From Clostridiales bacterium UBA2432 (lineage in GTDB: Bacteria; Bacillota; Clostridia; Lachnospirales; Vallitaleaceae), in the NCBI GenBank assembly GCA_002342805.1, contig DDQW01000036.1:1-64000 (forward strand): 64,000 bases of DNA, in the 5' to 3' direction. Each line of letters opens with the position of its first letter. Within the stretch, counting starts at the first letter, position 1. Positions 45,372-55,248 of this stretch are shown piece by piece. Both the position numbers and the translations under genes were made by a program. The notes beneath the pieces are model-generated. The model was not told the origin of the DNA, ran no database searches, and saw nothing but the letters and a program-made list of their open reading frames with translations.

Positions 45372-45593
45372 ATGGCTGAAATAAAATATGATATAAAAGA
45401 AACAATTGGAATACTTTCAGAAAATAGTAAAGGCTGGACAAAGGAACTAAACTTAATCAGCTGGAATGACAGAGAACCAAAGTATGATTTAAGAGATTGG
45501 GCACCTGAACATGAGAAGATGGGTAAAGGTTTAACGTTATCTTTGGATGAGCTGAAAGAACTTAAGAAGTTAATTGATAAAATGTCATTATAG
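45372..45593 (+). CDS. YdbC/PC4-like single-stranded nucleic-acid-binding protein
   Basis: 73 residues. The sequence (IKYDIKETIGILSENSKGW, ELNLISWNDREPKYDLRDW, KMGKGLTLSLDEL) matches the YdbC family, whose Lactococcus member has the PC4 fold and binds single-stranded DNA. AAAGGAG lies seven bases upstream of the ATG. It is 52 bases after the metallopeptidase and may be part of the same transcript. A role with DNA unwound by HsdR is conceivable; the family is also widespread outside RM loci. Confidence 0.88.
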   Translation: MAEIKYDIKETIGILSENSKGWTKELNLISWNDREPKYDLRDWAPEHEKMGKGLTLSLDELKELKKLIDKMSL

Positions 45594-45632
45594 GGGTGTT
45601 AAGAAGTATTTAGAAGAAATATAATTTCACGT

Positions 45633-45785
45633 TATACAGAAAAAGTAGGTGCATCACGTCACATGGGAACCCCGGTCCTGGTATTCTTTGGGACTATCTT
45701 GCTGAATCGAACAGATTTAGTTAGATAGTCCCGAAGAGACTAGGACCGGCACTCCCACGATGCGATGCACCTACTTTTTCGTATA
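45633..45785. repeat. 153-bp long-hairpin element, possible copy C
   Basis: The gap 45594-45918 is dominated by one large imperfect hairpin. The 17-base outer arms 45639-45655 and 45764-45780 are exact complements (core AGTAGGTGCATC), with further pairing TATAC/GTATA outside. Middle arms CCGGTCCT/AGGACCGG and GGGA/TCCC follow, and the tip is GGGACTATCT/AGATAGTCCC. Read on the minus strand the loop is AACT followed by GTTCGATTCAGCA, loosely like the loops of copies A and B. It starts about 40 bases after the YdbC stop; T-runs at both ends could allow two-way termination. Relationship to A and B is tentative. Confidence 0.6.
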
Positions 45786-45918
45786 TTATGCTGAAATTCT
45801 ATTTTCGTATTCTATTTAAATTTTAATTGAATATTAAGAAACAATAAGACTTTATTCGTTATAATAAAGACTGTGCTTAATGAATAGAAGGATGAAGAGG
45901 AATGAGAAGGAGTCTGTT

Positions 45919-48429
45919 ATGCAAAGAAAAATTATTTTTCAAGTGGTGTTTTTAGCTATGCTTCTCGTAATGATAACGGGATGTCAGAAGAAGGAAGCAA
46001 ATCTTGAAGTGGATGTAGAGATTGGTTATGATCAAGTGGTCAAAATTTCAGAAGGTAATCCATTAAGTTTAACCATGAAAAACTTAGGGGAAGCAGTCGA
46101 GGGTGAGATTCAGATTGATATTGCAACCGATGGACAAGAGCAAATTGTTCTTGCAGTACCTTTTGATATTAGCCAAGGTGCAGAAAAAGTGTTTGACCTT
46201 CATATACCGATATATACTGTACAGAAAAAGTTTCCCATTCGAATTGTTGTCGAAAATGCGACTGTCTATGAAGACGAGGTAACCGTGCGACAATTTTTAT
46301 CACCGGAACGTGCAGTTGTCGGTGTGATTACAGACCAACCGGACCAATATCGTTTTTTTAATCAGATGGAGTTATCTCCCCATATTCGAGATGAAGAACG
46401 CCATGCTTATGAACGAGCTACTGTAGAGCAAGCAGCGATACCAGCCGAGTCGGTGCATCCACATATCATTTATTTTGATTCAGTACAAGCATTTAACGAT
46501 AAAGAAGCTCTATCCTTTTTTGATTACATATATATGGGAAATACAAGTAACTTAGGTTTTAGTCAAGAGATTGAAACAAATGTTATTCATTGGATACAAG
46601 AAGGCAATACTTTTTTTATTGAAACAGGTGCAAACTATCAACGGTCCATGAATCAACTTCCGGAATCTCTAAAACAGGTCAATTTTTCTGAAGTGCGTGA
46701 AGAAACCTTGGATTTTACCGGTTCTGATTTGCCTTTTGTTGGCCAAGCAAATTTGGCCTATGGAGACATGTTACGTCAAGATATAAGCCTTATTCAGGAA
46801 AATGATAAGGTTTTAGGCTATGCAGAACGTCTTGGTGCAGGTCGTTTGATTACTTTAAGTGTGGATTTAAGTGCCAAGCCGATAGCAACGTGGAACGCGG
46901 AGGGGCTACTTTTATCCCATTTGATGAATCTATTAGACGTAAAAGCAGAGATGATACAAGGTCAAATGGATTATTATGGGAATAATTCCTATCAATTACG
47001 CTATATTCCCATGGAAAAACAACCACCGTATGGGTTGATGGCTTTAATTCTAGGGATCTATAGTATTCTTGTCGGACCGATTACCTATTACGTATTAAAA
47101 CGGAAAGACCGACGTGATTTGATGTGGATTGCGGTTCCGGCAATGGCTATTACATGTGTGACCCTTATTTATCTCCTTGGTTTTATGACACGCTATGACA
47201 AGCCCATCAGCAATAGCATATCCGAAATCAACTATCATCAGGGCCAACACTTCTTAGAAATCAACAGTGAAATTGCCCTGTTCAATAATAACAATAATCA
47301 AATGACCGTTTCTTGGGATTCAGATGAAAGCTTTATGATTACGTCATTAAATAATTCAAACTACTATGGAGAAACTCGTGAAAATAAACAAACAAAAGGA
47401 AAACTTTTTTTAGGAACAAGAGCCTATTATGAATCTTATGATACAACACTTTGGGAGCCGACCTATGCAACAGGTAAAAAGATTGTGCCCATTGAAAAAC
47501 AAGAAATTGACGAGACTGCCCAAATTGGTATCTTTGACGAACGTGTTGAATTTACAGTCACCAATCCGACGCCGATACGCTTAGAATATACAGTGGCTGT
47601 ATGGGGCGATCAACTTTATGAAATCGGAACCCTTGAGCCCTATGGTCAGAAAACAATATCCGGCCAAGGCCAAAAAGATGTGTATCAGTATCTTGAACAA
47701 ACCTATCAAATGAGTCAGTTTTATCAAAATCCAGGAGCTTATTCATCCCAACTGCGCAATGATGTGTCCTTTTTAGAAGAACATTTATATCGAACGTATG
47801 AGAAAAATAGAAATATCTCGACAGACCAAATGGTTCTCATTGGTCTCAACAAGGACGAAGTTGGATATGCCATACAGATTAATGACAAAGACCTTGAGGA
47901 GTATTCACGAAATATTGTGGCCTTGAATGTGGATTATCACTTTGATTTTGGAGATCAAGTAGATTTACCTTATGGATTTTTTCAGGCAAGTATTGACGTG
48001 GAACGCCATGGCTACATAGAAGAAGCTTATAGTTATATGGATGGTCAATATGAAACCATCGACTTATATGAAGCAGAAAAAGTCTATTATACATGGCAAT
48101 TGCCGGATGGACTTTCTGCAGATAAGGTCAAACTAAAGCTGGAAGAACTGTATACAAATGAAGCCTATTATAACAAATTAAGGAACAATTTAGGCCAGAC
48201 TTCGTCTAAAGGGGAAGCGGTGGATATTTTAATTAAGAATATGCAAACACAGGAGTGGGAGCCTATTGAGGCTTCTGTAGATACGGTTGACCTTGATGTA
48301 TCGAAGTACCTATCAACAGACAATGAAGTATCTGTCTGTTATGATATGACCGGTCTAAATCGCATGAGTCGAGATTATATCATGATAGTGCCGGGCATTG
48401 GTATAGAAGGAGGTGTTGTCAATGATTAA
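45919..48429 (+). CDS. Large membrane-anchored lipoprotein of the ABC-MoxR operon
   Basis: 836 residues, family not recognised. The signal peptide ends in the lipobox VMITGC. A ~340-residue outer domain (beta-rich start, then a region like the glutamine-amidotransferase-type domain seen beside VWA genes) leads to two membrane helices (about residues 370-390 and 400-425). A second ~400-residue outer domain of beta-sandwich character follows. The start at 45919 follows AGAAGGAG. Its 3' end overlaps the ABC ATPase gene by eight bases. Position suggests it is the surface or sensor part of the transporter-MoxR machine. Function unknown. Confidence 0.75.
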   Translation: MQRKIIFQVVFLAMLLVMITGCQKKEANLEVDVEIGYDQVVKISEGNPLSLTMKNLGEAVEGEIQIDIATDGQEQIVLAVPFDISQGAEKVFDLHIPIYTVQKKFPIRIVVENATVYEDEVTVRQFLSPERAVVGVITDQPDQYRFFNQMELSPHIRDEERHAYERATVEQAAIPAESVHPHIIYFDSVQAFNDKEALSFFDYIYMGNTSNLGFSQEIETNVIHWIQEGNTFFIETGANYQRSMNQLPESLKQVNFSEVREETLDFTGSDLPFVGQANLAYGDMLRQDISLIQENDKVLGYAERLGAGRLITLSVDLSAKPIATWNAEGLLLSHLMNLLDVKAEMIQGQMDYYGNNSYQLRYIPMEKQPPYGLMALILGIYSILVGPITYYVLKRKDRRDLMWIAVPAMAITCVTLIYLLGFMTRYDKPISNSISEINYHQGQHFLEINSEIALFNNNNNQMTVSWDSDESFMITSLNNSNYYGETRENKQTKGKLFLGTRAYYESYDTTLWEPTYATGKKIVPIEKQEIDETAQIGIFDERVEFTVTNPTPIRLEYTVAVWGDQLYEIGTLEPYGQKTISGQGQKDVYQYLEQTYQMSQFYQNPGAYSSQLRNDVSFLEEHLYRTYEKNRNISTDQMVLIGLNKDEVGYAIQINDKDLEEYSRNIVALNVDYHFDFGDQVDLPYGFFQASIDVERHGYIEEAYSYMDGQYETIDLYEAEKVYYTWQLPDGLSADKVKLKLEELYTNEAYYNKLRNNLGQTSSKGEAVDILIKNMQTQEWEPIEASVDTVDLDVSKYLSTDNEVSVCYDMTGLNRMSRDYIMIVPGIGIEGGVVND

Positions 48430-49351
48430 GGTAGAGAACTTAAAAAAATGTTATGGGAGCTTTACCGCGGTTGATGACTTATCCTTTCACATTGAAAAAG
48501 GCGAAATATTTGGCTTTGTCGGTTCGAACGGAGCGGGTAAAACGACAACAATGAAGATTGCGGCAGGTTTAATGGAACCGACAGCAGGCACCATATATAT
48601 TGATGGACTAGATATCAAGAAAAACCGAAATGAAGCAAAGAAAAAACTTGGCTATATGCCGGATTTTTTTGGTGTCTATGATGATTTAAAGGTTATAGAG
48701 TATATGAATTTTTACTGTGGGATCCATGGAATCCCTCCAAAAAAAAGAGATAGCATTATACAACCCTTAATTGAGCTTGTAAACCTTGAGGATAAAAAAG
48801 AATTTTATGTCGATGCCTTATCTAGAGGAATGAAACAGCGATTATGCTTAGCAAGAGCTTTAATACATGATCCGGAAGTGCTTATTTTAGATGAACCGGC
48901 ATCAGGATTAGACCCACGTGCGCGCGTCGAATTTCGCCAGATTTTATTTACCCTGCGTGAGATGAAAAAGACCGTTCTTATTAGTTCGCATATATTATTG
49001 GAGCTTGCAGAGATTTGCACCACAATCGGTATTATCAATCGAGGAAAAATGGTGGTCAAAGGGAGTGTGTCAGACATCCAGAAGCAGTTATCCCATTTGA
49101 ACAGGATTAAGCTTAAGGTCGTATCCGATTTGGACGCAACTGTTTTGCGATTAAAAGAGTATCCAAACATAAGTAATATCAATATAGTCAATGGATGCAT
49201 TGAATTTTCCTACAGTGGAAGTGATGAGGATAAATCGATTCTGCTTCGACGTCTTGTTGAAGAAAAACTACCCATATATCACTTTGAAGAAGCGGGTGGA
49301 AGTTTAGAATCCATCTTTATGCAGTTAACTGAGGAGGTACAAGATGCTTAA
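48422..49351 (+). CDS. ABC-2 type transporter ATP-binding protein
   Basis: 309 residues with Walker A GSNGAGKTTT (about residues 36-45), the variant signature LSRGMKQRLCLARAL (LSRGM instead of LSGGQ, common in ABC-2 exporters), Walker B VLILDEPASGLDPRARVE and ISSHILLELAEIC. The C-terminal ~90 residues are the extra domain of this class. The start at 48422 follows GAAGGAGG; an in-frame GTG at 48413 lies inside that site. It overlaps both neighbours by eight bases. It pairs with the permease that follows. Confidence 0.92.
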   Translation: MIKVENLKKCYGSFTAVDDLSFHIEKGEIFGFVGSNGAGKTTTMKIAAGLMEPTAGTIYIDGLDIKKNRNEAKKKLGYMPDFFGVYDDLKVIEYMNFYCGIHGIPPKKRDSIIQPLIELVNLEDKKEFYVDALSRGMKQRLCLARALIHDPEVLILDEPASGLDPRARVEFRQILFTLREMKKTVLISSHILLELAEICTTIGIINRGKMVVKGSVSDIQKQLSHLNRIKLKVVSDLDATVLRLKEYPNISNINIVNGCIEFSYSGSDEDKSILLRRLVEEKLPIYHFEEAGGSLESIFMQLTEEVQDA

Positions 49352-50201
49352 TCCCATATTAGAACGAGAACTAAAAACACGGATGCGAACATGGAAAACG
49401 CCCATATTATTGACCGTCTATTTACTTCTTATCGGAATGATTCTTACCTTGATTTTATTATCCTCAAATGTAACCTATGGGTATCGTTCACAAGGATTTG
49501 ATCCCAGTATTATATCTACAGTGTATGATGTATTAGTCATTTTTCAGATGATTCTTCTGATGTTGATTATCCCTGTATTTACAGCAACGGCAATCTCGGG
49601 TGAACGGGAACGACAGACATTAGATTTAATGCTTTGTACGGATATATCCCCTTGGAAAATTCTCTTTGGTAAGATTAGCGCGGCCTTAACATTTATTTTA
49701 CTGATCATCTTTGCATCAATACCCTTTATCAGTATTATTATGTTGTTTGGCGGGGTATCTATATTTGATATTTTAAAGGTTGTTCTCTATTATATGGCTG
49801 CCGCCTTTATGCTATCAACAGTGGGCATTTTTGCAACCACACATTTTAAGCGAAATATTACAGCGATTATGATGAGCTATGTTATTTTGGGTTTTATATA
49901 TTTCATACCGGTCGTTCTTATGATTATAATCTCGATTGTTACACAGGTTGCCAATATGCAAGGACTCAATGACTTTTTTGAAAAATATGTTTATGAAATT
50001 GTTGCCATACTTTTTGGAGCGAATCCTGGCTTTGGCTTATTATCCTTATTAAACAATGATCCATTTGAGATTGCATATTTGATGATTAGTCGCCAAACCT
50101 TTTTATCACAGTTACCAACCTGGGTCATATCCCTTGTTTATTTTGCAATCATTAGTAGCATTGCTTTGCTGCTATCTAAACGTAAGCTATCAAAGAGGTG
50201 A
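49344..50201 (+). CDS. ABC-2 type transporter permease
   Basis: 285 residues with six membrane helices (about 20-42, 65-90, 112-135, 150-170, 180-205, 255-280) and the gliding-type ABC-2 motif TAISGERERQTLDLMLCTD after helix 2. GAGGAGG precedes the ATG inside the ATPase gene. Such ATPase/permease pairs next to MoxR-VWA genes occur in several phyla; the substrate is unknown. Confidence 0.88.
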   Translation: MLNPILERELKTRMRTWKTPILLTVYLLLIGMILTLILLSSNVTYGYRSQGFDPSIISTVYDVLVIFQMILLMLIIPVFTATAISGERERQTLDLMLCTDISPWKILFGKISAALTFILLIIFASIPFISIIMLFGGVSIFDILKVVLYYMAAAFMLSTVGIFATTHFKRNITAIMMSYVILGFIYFIPVVLMIIISIVTQVANMQGLNDFFEKYVYEIVAILFGANPGFGLLSLLNNDPFEIAYLMISRQTFLSQLPTWVISLVYFAIISSIALLLSKRKLSKR

Positions 50202-50205
50202 TTAG

Positions 50206-51591
50206 ATGCTTGCTAAAAAAATAAAAGCATATATACGTCCCATTCGTAGAAAGCTATTTTTTGAACGCGTGATTAAGGTGTTTAGTTGGCTTCTTGTGAC
50301 CGGACTCGCTGTGAGTTTAGCGGTCACGATTGTAAGCCGCTTTATAGCTATTCCATACTTAATACGATGGATAAGCTACATTGGCTTAGGGACCTTATCA
50401 TTAACCCTATTTTGGAGCTTCTGGTTGTACCCGTCGCTTGCTGTGGGTGTTAAACTGACAGACCATTTAGGCATGAAAGAGCGCTTAATGACAGCCTTGG
50501 AATTTGAAGGTGTGGATGAAGAGAGTACTCGGATTCAACGGGAAGATACCCTTCGTCGCATTGAAAATGTAGAGAGTCGTCCGACCTATTCCATGTCCTT
50601 TCATCGTCGCCCATGGATGATTAGTGGTATCTTGCTTCTTTGTGTGTTTGGCGTGGCCATGATTCAAACCGAAAAATCGGACCAGGCCAGAAGTATTGAG
50701 GCGCTACAGGAAAAAATTGCCCAAGAGACACCATGGATTGAAGAAAAGTTAGAAGACGACCTTCTTGAAGAGCTTTCAGACCAAGAAAATCAGGAATTGT
50801 TAGCCAAGGAAAAGGCTATTGACGATATTTTAGAAGCCTTAAAAGAAAATATAGAAAAGGCAAAAACAGAAGAAGAAGCCTTGAAAGAACTGGCAATGGC
50901 TAAAAACGCATTAAAGGATATTGAAGAAGAACTTATGGAAGCCATTGAAGCGCTAAGTATGGACGAGATGAGTGACCTGACTGAGACCCAAGCCAGTGAA
51001 ATGATGGAAGCCATGGGTGCAACATTTTCTGAGATGGAAGCGTCGATTAATTCCAGTGGTCAAACTCTTGCGACAAAACCTAGCATCAGCCAGATGGCTT
51101 TTGCCGGTGAACCAGGTATGGGAACAGAAGCGGGAGAAAATAGCGAAGGGATGGCGGGCGCTGGTATGAACCCGGCTGAAGGTGAAAGCCAAGGAGAAGG
51201 GCCAGGCCAAGGTCAAGGAGAAGGCCAAGGGACCGGATCCTCGCCAACAGGTTCAACGAATGAAGCTGAGGAATTACAAGAAGGTGCTAGCCCTCAAGGT
51301 GGTCATCATGACGGTGCAGACCCCAAAGAAGGTCTGTATGAATCCCTGTATCCTCCGGAACGCTTAGGTGGAGAGACTGACCCAAGCTTTATTCAAGGAG
51401 ACAATCAAAAAGAAGGCGAACGGACATATAGCGAAGTACAAGGCATGCCCTCAGAAGCTGGTGAGTTTGTGCCTTATTCAGAGATATTGAGTCAATACAG
51501 TAATGACGCATCTATGCGTATCGATCAAGTTCAGGTTCCGCCGATTATGCGAAATTTGGTAAAAGACTATTTTTCGAGTTTAAACGAATAG
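50206..51591 (+). CDS. Membrane protein with coiled coil and Gly/Gln-rich segment
   Basis: 461 residues, not firmly recognised (some resemblance to DUF4175-like proteins). Two helices (about 22-45 and 52-75) and a third (about 130-148) are followed by an acidic Glu/Leu/Lys-rich coiled coil (about 155-265) and a low-complexity segment (about 310-360) with GEGPGQGQGEGQG-type repeats. A short conserved-looking C-terminal end follows. AAAGAGGTG precedes the ATG. Proteins of this design often sit between ABC and MoxR-VWA genes and may scaffold the membrane complex. Codons in the repeat are ordinary, so it is low complexity rather than a DNA repeat array. Confidence 0.7.
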   Translation: MLAKKIKAYIRPIRRKLFFERVIKVFSWLLVTGLAVSLAVTIVSRFIAIPYLIRWISYIGLGTLSLTLFWSFWLYPSLAVGVKLTDHLGMKERLMTALEFEGVDEESTRIQREDTLRRIENVESRPTYSMSFHRRPWMISGILLLCVFGVAMIQTEKSDQARSIEALQEKIAQETPWIEEKLEDDLLEELSDQENQELLAKEKAIDDILEALKENIEKAKTEEEALKELAMAKNALKDIEEELMEAIEALSMDEMSDLTETQASEMMEAMGATFSEMEASINSSGQTLATKPSISQMAFAGEPGMGTEAGENSEGMAGAGMNPAEGESQGEGPGQGQGEGQGTGSSPTGSTNEAEELQEGASPQGGHHDGADPKEGLYESLYPPERLGGETDPSFIQGDNQKEGERTYSEVQGMPSEAGEFVPYSEILSQYSNDASMRIDQVQVPPIMRNLVKDYFSSLNE

Positions 51592-51603
51592 AAGGAGTAG
51601 AGG

Positions 51604-52566
51604 ATGATTGAATTAGAGCAAGTAAGTGAATGGAGCAACCGAATTATTAGCCAAGTATCAGCACATATTATTGGGCAAGAAGAATTGATTGAAGATACGG
51701 TGATTTGTTTAATGGCCGGAGGAAATCTCTTATTAGAAGGTGTTCCGGGCTTGGGAAAGACACGACTGGTGTCCGTTTTGGGTCAGGTCCTTGGTCTAGA
51801 ATTTAAGCGTATTCAGTTTACCCCGGATTTAATGCCGGCAGACATTACAGGAACCAACATATACAATCGCGACCGTAATCTGTTTGAATTTCAACAAGGT
51901 CCGGTGTTTTCAAATATTGTTTTAGCCGATGAAATTAACCGTGCAACCCCTAAAACACAAGCAGCCATGCTTGAAGCCATGCAGGAAAAAACAGTAACGG
52001 TTGCAGGGCAAACCTATATATTGCCAAAGCCTTATCTCGTTATGGCAACACAGAATCCGATTGAACAAGAAGGAACCTATCCTTTGCCGGAAGCTCAGAT
52101 GGACCGTTTTATGTTTAAGCTAAATGTCTTGTTTCCAAGGGCAAAAGATCTAGCGGCGATTGTCAATCTGACCACAGGTGATCATGAACCCCAGGTTCAA
52201 ACAGTAACAAATAGTGAAGAATTGATTGAAATACAACATATTGTTAAAACGGTGCCTGTGGCTCAAGCGGTATTGGATTACGCAATGCGTCTCATTGTCG
52301 CGAGCCATCCAGATCAAGATATAGCGCCGGATATTATTCGTAAGTATGTGATTGCCGGAGCAAGTCCGAGAGGGGCCCAAGGCATTATAAACGCGGCTAG
52401 AGTACGTGCATTGATAAAAGGACGTTATAATGTATCCTTTGAAGATATTAAAAGCATGGCAGAGCCAATTTTGCGTCATCGATTAACCTTAAACTTTGAA
52501 GCCGTGAGTGATGGTGTAACCGTTGAGCATATTATTCGAGAACTTGTAGGGGTGATTAAGGAATAA
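51604..52566 (+). CDS. MoxR-family AAA+ ATPase
   Basis: 320-residue chaperone-like ATPase. Walker A GVPGLGKT (about residues 44-51), Walker B VLADEINRA (about 107), sensor 1 MATQNPIEQEGTYPLPEAQ and the MDRFMFKL arginine-finger region are all present, with a C-terminal lid domain. MoxR proteins act with VWA proteins to assemble or activate partners; three VWA or VWA-like genes follow at once. GAAGGAG precedes the ATG, and its stop overlaps the next ATG (TAATGG). Confidence 0.95.
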   Translation: MIELEQVSEWSNRIISQVSAHIIGQEELIEDTVICLMAGGNLLLEGVPGLGKTRLVSVLGQVLGLEFKRIQFTPDLMPADITGTNIYNRDRNLFEFQQGPVFSNIVLADEINRATPKTQAAMLEAMQEKTVTVAGQTYILPKPYLVMATQNPIEQEGTYPLPEAQMDRFMFKLNVLFPRAKDLAAIVNLTTGDHEPQVQTVTNSEELIEIQHIVKTVPVAQAVLDYAMRLIVASHPDQDIAPDIIRKYVIAGASPRGAQGIINAARVRALIKGRYNVSFEDIKSMAEPILRHRLTLNFEAVSDGVTVEHIIRELVGVIKE

Positions 52567-53426
52567 TGGCAAAAGTAATTGATTCAGCATTCATGAATTT
52601 AGTTCAGCGGGTTCCTATGCATATCGAGCTAAAGCTTAAGAATAACCAGTTTGGATTCAAACGATCTTCCTCAAAAGGGAGTTCTGTGGAGTTTTCCGAT
52701 TATCGTGAATATGTTCCGGGGGATGACTTTCGACGGATTGACTGGAATGCATTAGCTCGGTTTGAAAAAGTATTTATTAAACTGTTTATGGAAGAACAAG
52801 AATCCCCGGTAACGATTTTTAGTGATCAAAGTAAATCCATGAATTTTGGAAGGAAACGTGAAGTCGGCATCAAAACGGCAGCGACCTTTGCCTATGCCGC
52901 ATTGGCGGAATATGACACCGTATCATCCATTACATTTAATGAAAAAATCGACCATTATCTCACCAATATTCGAGGAACAAAAGGCTTTACAAAAGTTGTA
53001 GAGCAACTTGAAAAAAAGGAATACATGGGCAATAGTCAACTTGAAAAAACAGTCTTTGCATGGCAAGCGCGATTTCGAAAAGGCATTACGGTGATTGTTT
53101 CGGATCTAATGTTTGATCATCAATTAGAACGTATTCTACCTATGTTACACTATCGCAAGCAAAAAGTTATCTTGTGCCATGTCTTATCTCGAGAAGAGAT
53201 CGAACCTATGCTCGAAGTCAATGAACGCTTAATCGATAGTGAGACAAAGGAAGCTTATGATATTGATGCCGGTCTCGAGAGCAGTCAGATTTATGAAAAA
53301 GCCTATGAAAAATATATGCATGAAATTAAACGCCTTTGCAGTAAATATGGCGTGCACTATTTTCAACTTGTGGCGGAAGATGGGATTGAACCCTTGATAC
53401 GACAAATGCTTCAAGTGAGAGAGTAA
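52566..53426 (+). CDS. DUF58 domain protein (VWA-like)
   Basis: 286 residues. The DUF58 signature VEFSDYREYVPGDDFRRIDW lies at about residues 41-60, followed by a VWA-like fold with degenerate metal site (SDQSKSMNF, about residue 89). No membrane helix is seen, unlike many DUF58 proteins. It is translationally coupled to moxR. Standard partner of MoxR ATPases. Confidence 0.92.
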   Translation: MAKVIDSAFMNLVQRVPMHIELKLKNNQFGFKRSSSKGSSVEFSDYREYVPGDDFRRIDWNALARFEKVFIKLFMEEQESPVTIFSDQSKSMNFGRKREVGIKTAATFAYAALAEYDTVSSITFNEKIDHYLTNIRGTKGFTKVVEQLEKKEYMGNSQLEKTVFAWQARFRKGITVIVSDLMFDHQLERILPMLHYRKQKVILCHVLSREEIEPMLEVNERLIDSETKEAYDIDAGLESSQIYEKAYEKYMHEIKRLCSKYGVHYFQLVAEDGIEPLIRQMLQVRE

Positions 53427-53451
53427 GTCAGTTGTGAAATGAGGAAATCAT

Positions 53452-55248
53452 ATGGGAATCAGTCAGACTTTAGGGCTCGCAGCCTTATTAGGCATTCCAT
53501 TTATTGTTATTTTATATATGTTAAAACCCAAGCATCAAAACAGAGTGGTCGCCAGTACGTATCTTTGGCAACAGGTTTTTGATGAGATTGAATCTGCTTC
53601 AAAAATACATCGGTTGCGCAAAAGTATTTTGCTGTTTTTAGAAATTCTTGCCATGCTTTTAATCACGGCAATTTTATCCGGCGTGTTTCTAAAAAACGCC
53701 GGAAGCAGTCAGCATCATATTCTTGTTCTTGATGGTTCATTATCCATGCAATCAACAGATGTGAAGCCGACACGATTTGAAGAGGCGAAAAACCTGGCGG
53801 CAGATTACCTGAATCAGCTGGATGATGGTGCAATGGTATCGCTTCTTGTTTTGCGAGAAACACCGGAGATTTTGTTTCGTGAAGAAGAAGATCTTGCCTT
53901 GGTTCGTGATGGAATCCGTCAAGTCCAACCGAGTATGAACTACGTTGACAAGGCATTAGCTTATGAGACCATCCAAGCTTTATCGAGTGACCATGATTAC
54001 GACTTAGCCTATTTTGGTGATGATGATTTTCAAGGTGCGCGATTGTTTCGTATTGGAAAAGATGAGCGTAATTTATCTCTGCATGGCTTGTCAATGACAG
54101 CCTATGAGAACAGTCTATCTGCTTTGACGGAAGTGGTGAATGATTCACCACAAGAAGAGACGGTTCCTGTGAGCTTATATGTGGATGACTTATATTTAAC
54201 GACAAAAGAAGTGACGATTGCACCGAAAGGCTCAACACGGGTGTTTTTTGATAGTATTCCAAAGGAAACGAAAGTTTTAAAAGCGGTCATCGAAACATCC
54301 GACCGACTAGTATTAGATAATGAAGCCCATGGTGTAGTGACACCAAAGCTTAAATCCCGACTTGCTTATGTGAGTCAAGGCAATCTCTTTTTAGAAAAGA
54401 TTATGGACTTACAAGACCAGGTCGAAGTGTATGAAATTGATGAAGTTGGCGTGGAAATGTTGACAGGATATGATCTCTATCTCTTTGATGGCATTTCACC
54501 GGAAAGATTACCAACAGATGGGAATATATTGATGATTGATCCACCGACAGAGGCGGTAACAGATTCGCTTTCTATTGGTTATATTGAAAATCCAATCTTT
54601 GAAGCAGCCAATCATCCAATTACCCATTTAATTGAAGAACCGGAGTTTAAAATTGCAGTAACACAAGTATTTGATATAGATCGTGACACAACAGAAAGGA
54701 AAGAAAGTATTTATGAAACAGAACATGGGACCATTGCGTATTCTTGGGAAAATGGTAGGAATCGTGGGGTTGTTTTCGGGTTTGATTTTCGTTATTCAGA
54801 CCTACCTCTTGGGATAGAATATCCTATTTTAATGACCAACACATTTAACTACTTATTAAACCCATCAGCCCTTAGTAGTAGTCAAATATCCGTTGGTCAA
54901 GCCTTAGACATTGGGCTTTCTCCAGATACAGAAAAAGCATGGATAGAAACGCCCCAAGGGGGAACGTTTTCCCTATCCAATGAAAATAAGTACATAACAT
55001 TTCGAGATGCCGATCAACTCGGTGTTTATACATTGAATCAACAAATTGGCGATGTGATAGAGACCGAATCTTTCGCTGTCAATACACCACAAAAAGAGAC
55101 AATTACCTCAAATGCATCCGGTGAAAAGGGTGAACGACAGACCTATTATACAGGCAAGGATTTAAGCATATGGATAGGAACGCTCTTGATTATTGTTCTC
55201 TTGGTGGAATGGCTGATCTATAGTAGGAGGAAGCGATATGCACGTTAA
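53452..55248 (+). CDS. BatA/VWA domain membrane protein
   Basis: 598 residues. The N-terminal BatA-type helix (about 4-22) and short cytoplasmic loop are followed by a second helix (about 62-82), a VWA domain with MIDAS-like LDGSLSMQSTD (about 98), an outer beta-rich region and a C-terminal helix (about 573-592). GAGGAAAT precedes the ATG. It overlaps the next gene by eleven bases. Likely forms the metal-binding adhesion part of the MoxR-controlled complex. Confidence 0.88.
   Translation: MGISQTLGLAALLGIPFIVILYMLKPKHQNRVVASTYLWQQVFDEIESASKIHRLRKSILLFLEILAMLLITAILSGVFLKNAGSSQHHILVLDGSLSMQSTDVKPTRFEEAKNLAADYLNQLDDGAMVSLLVLRETPEILFREEEDLALVRDGIRQVQPSMNYVDKALAYETIQALSSDHDYDLAYFGDDDFQGARLFRIGKDERNLSLHGLSMTAYENSLSALTEVVNDSPQEETVPVSLYVDDLYLTTKEVTIAPKGSTRVFFDSIPKETKVLKAVIETSDRLVLDNEAHGVVTPKLKSRLAYVSQGNLFLEKIMDLQDQVEVYEIDEVGVEMLTGYDLYLFDGISPERLPTDGNILMIDPPTEAVTDSLSIGYIENPIFEAANHPITHLIEEPEFKIAVTQVFDIDRDTTERKESIYETEHGTIAYSWENGRNRGVVFGFDFRYSDLPLGIEYPILMTNTFNYLLNPSALSSSQISVGQALDIGLSPDTEKAWIETPQGGTFSLSNENKYITFRDADQLGVYTLNQQIGDVIETESFAVNTPQKETITSNASGEKGERQTYYTGKDLSIWIGTLLIIVLLVEWLIYSRRKRYAR

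Noticed and set aside
51180..51235. Short tandem GGCCAAGG-like repeats that might be a DNA repeat array.
   Set aside because: They encode the Gly/Gln/Glu-rich low-complexity segment of the protein at 50206-51591 and do not extend beyond it; no CRISPR-like spacing.
53663..54262. A 199-codon open frame on the minus strand.
   Set aside because: It is antisense to the BatA/VWA gene and its translation is His/Ser-rich without any motif, typical of a shadow frame.
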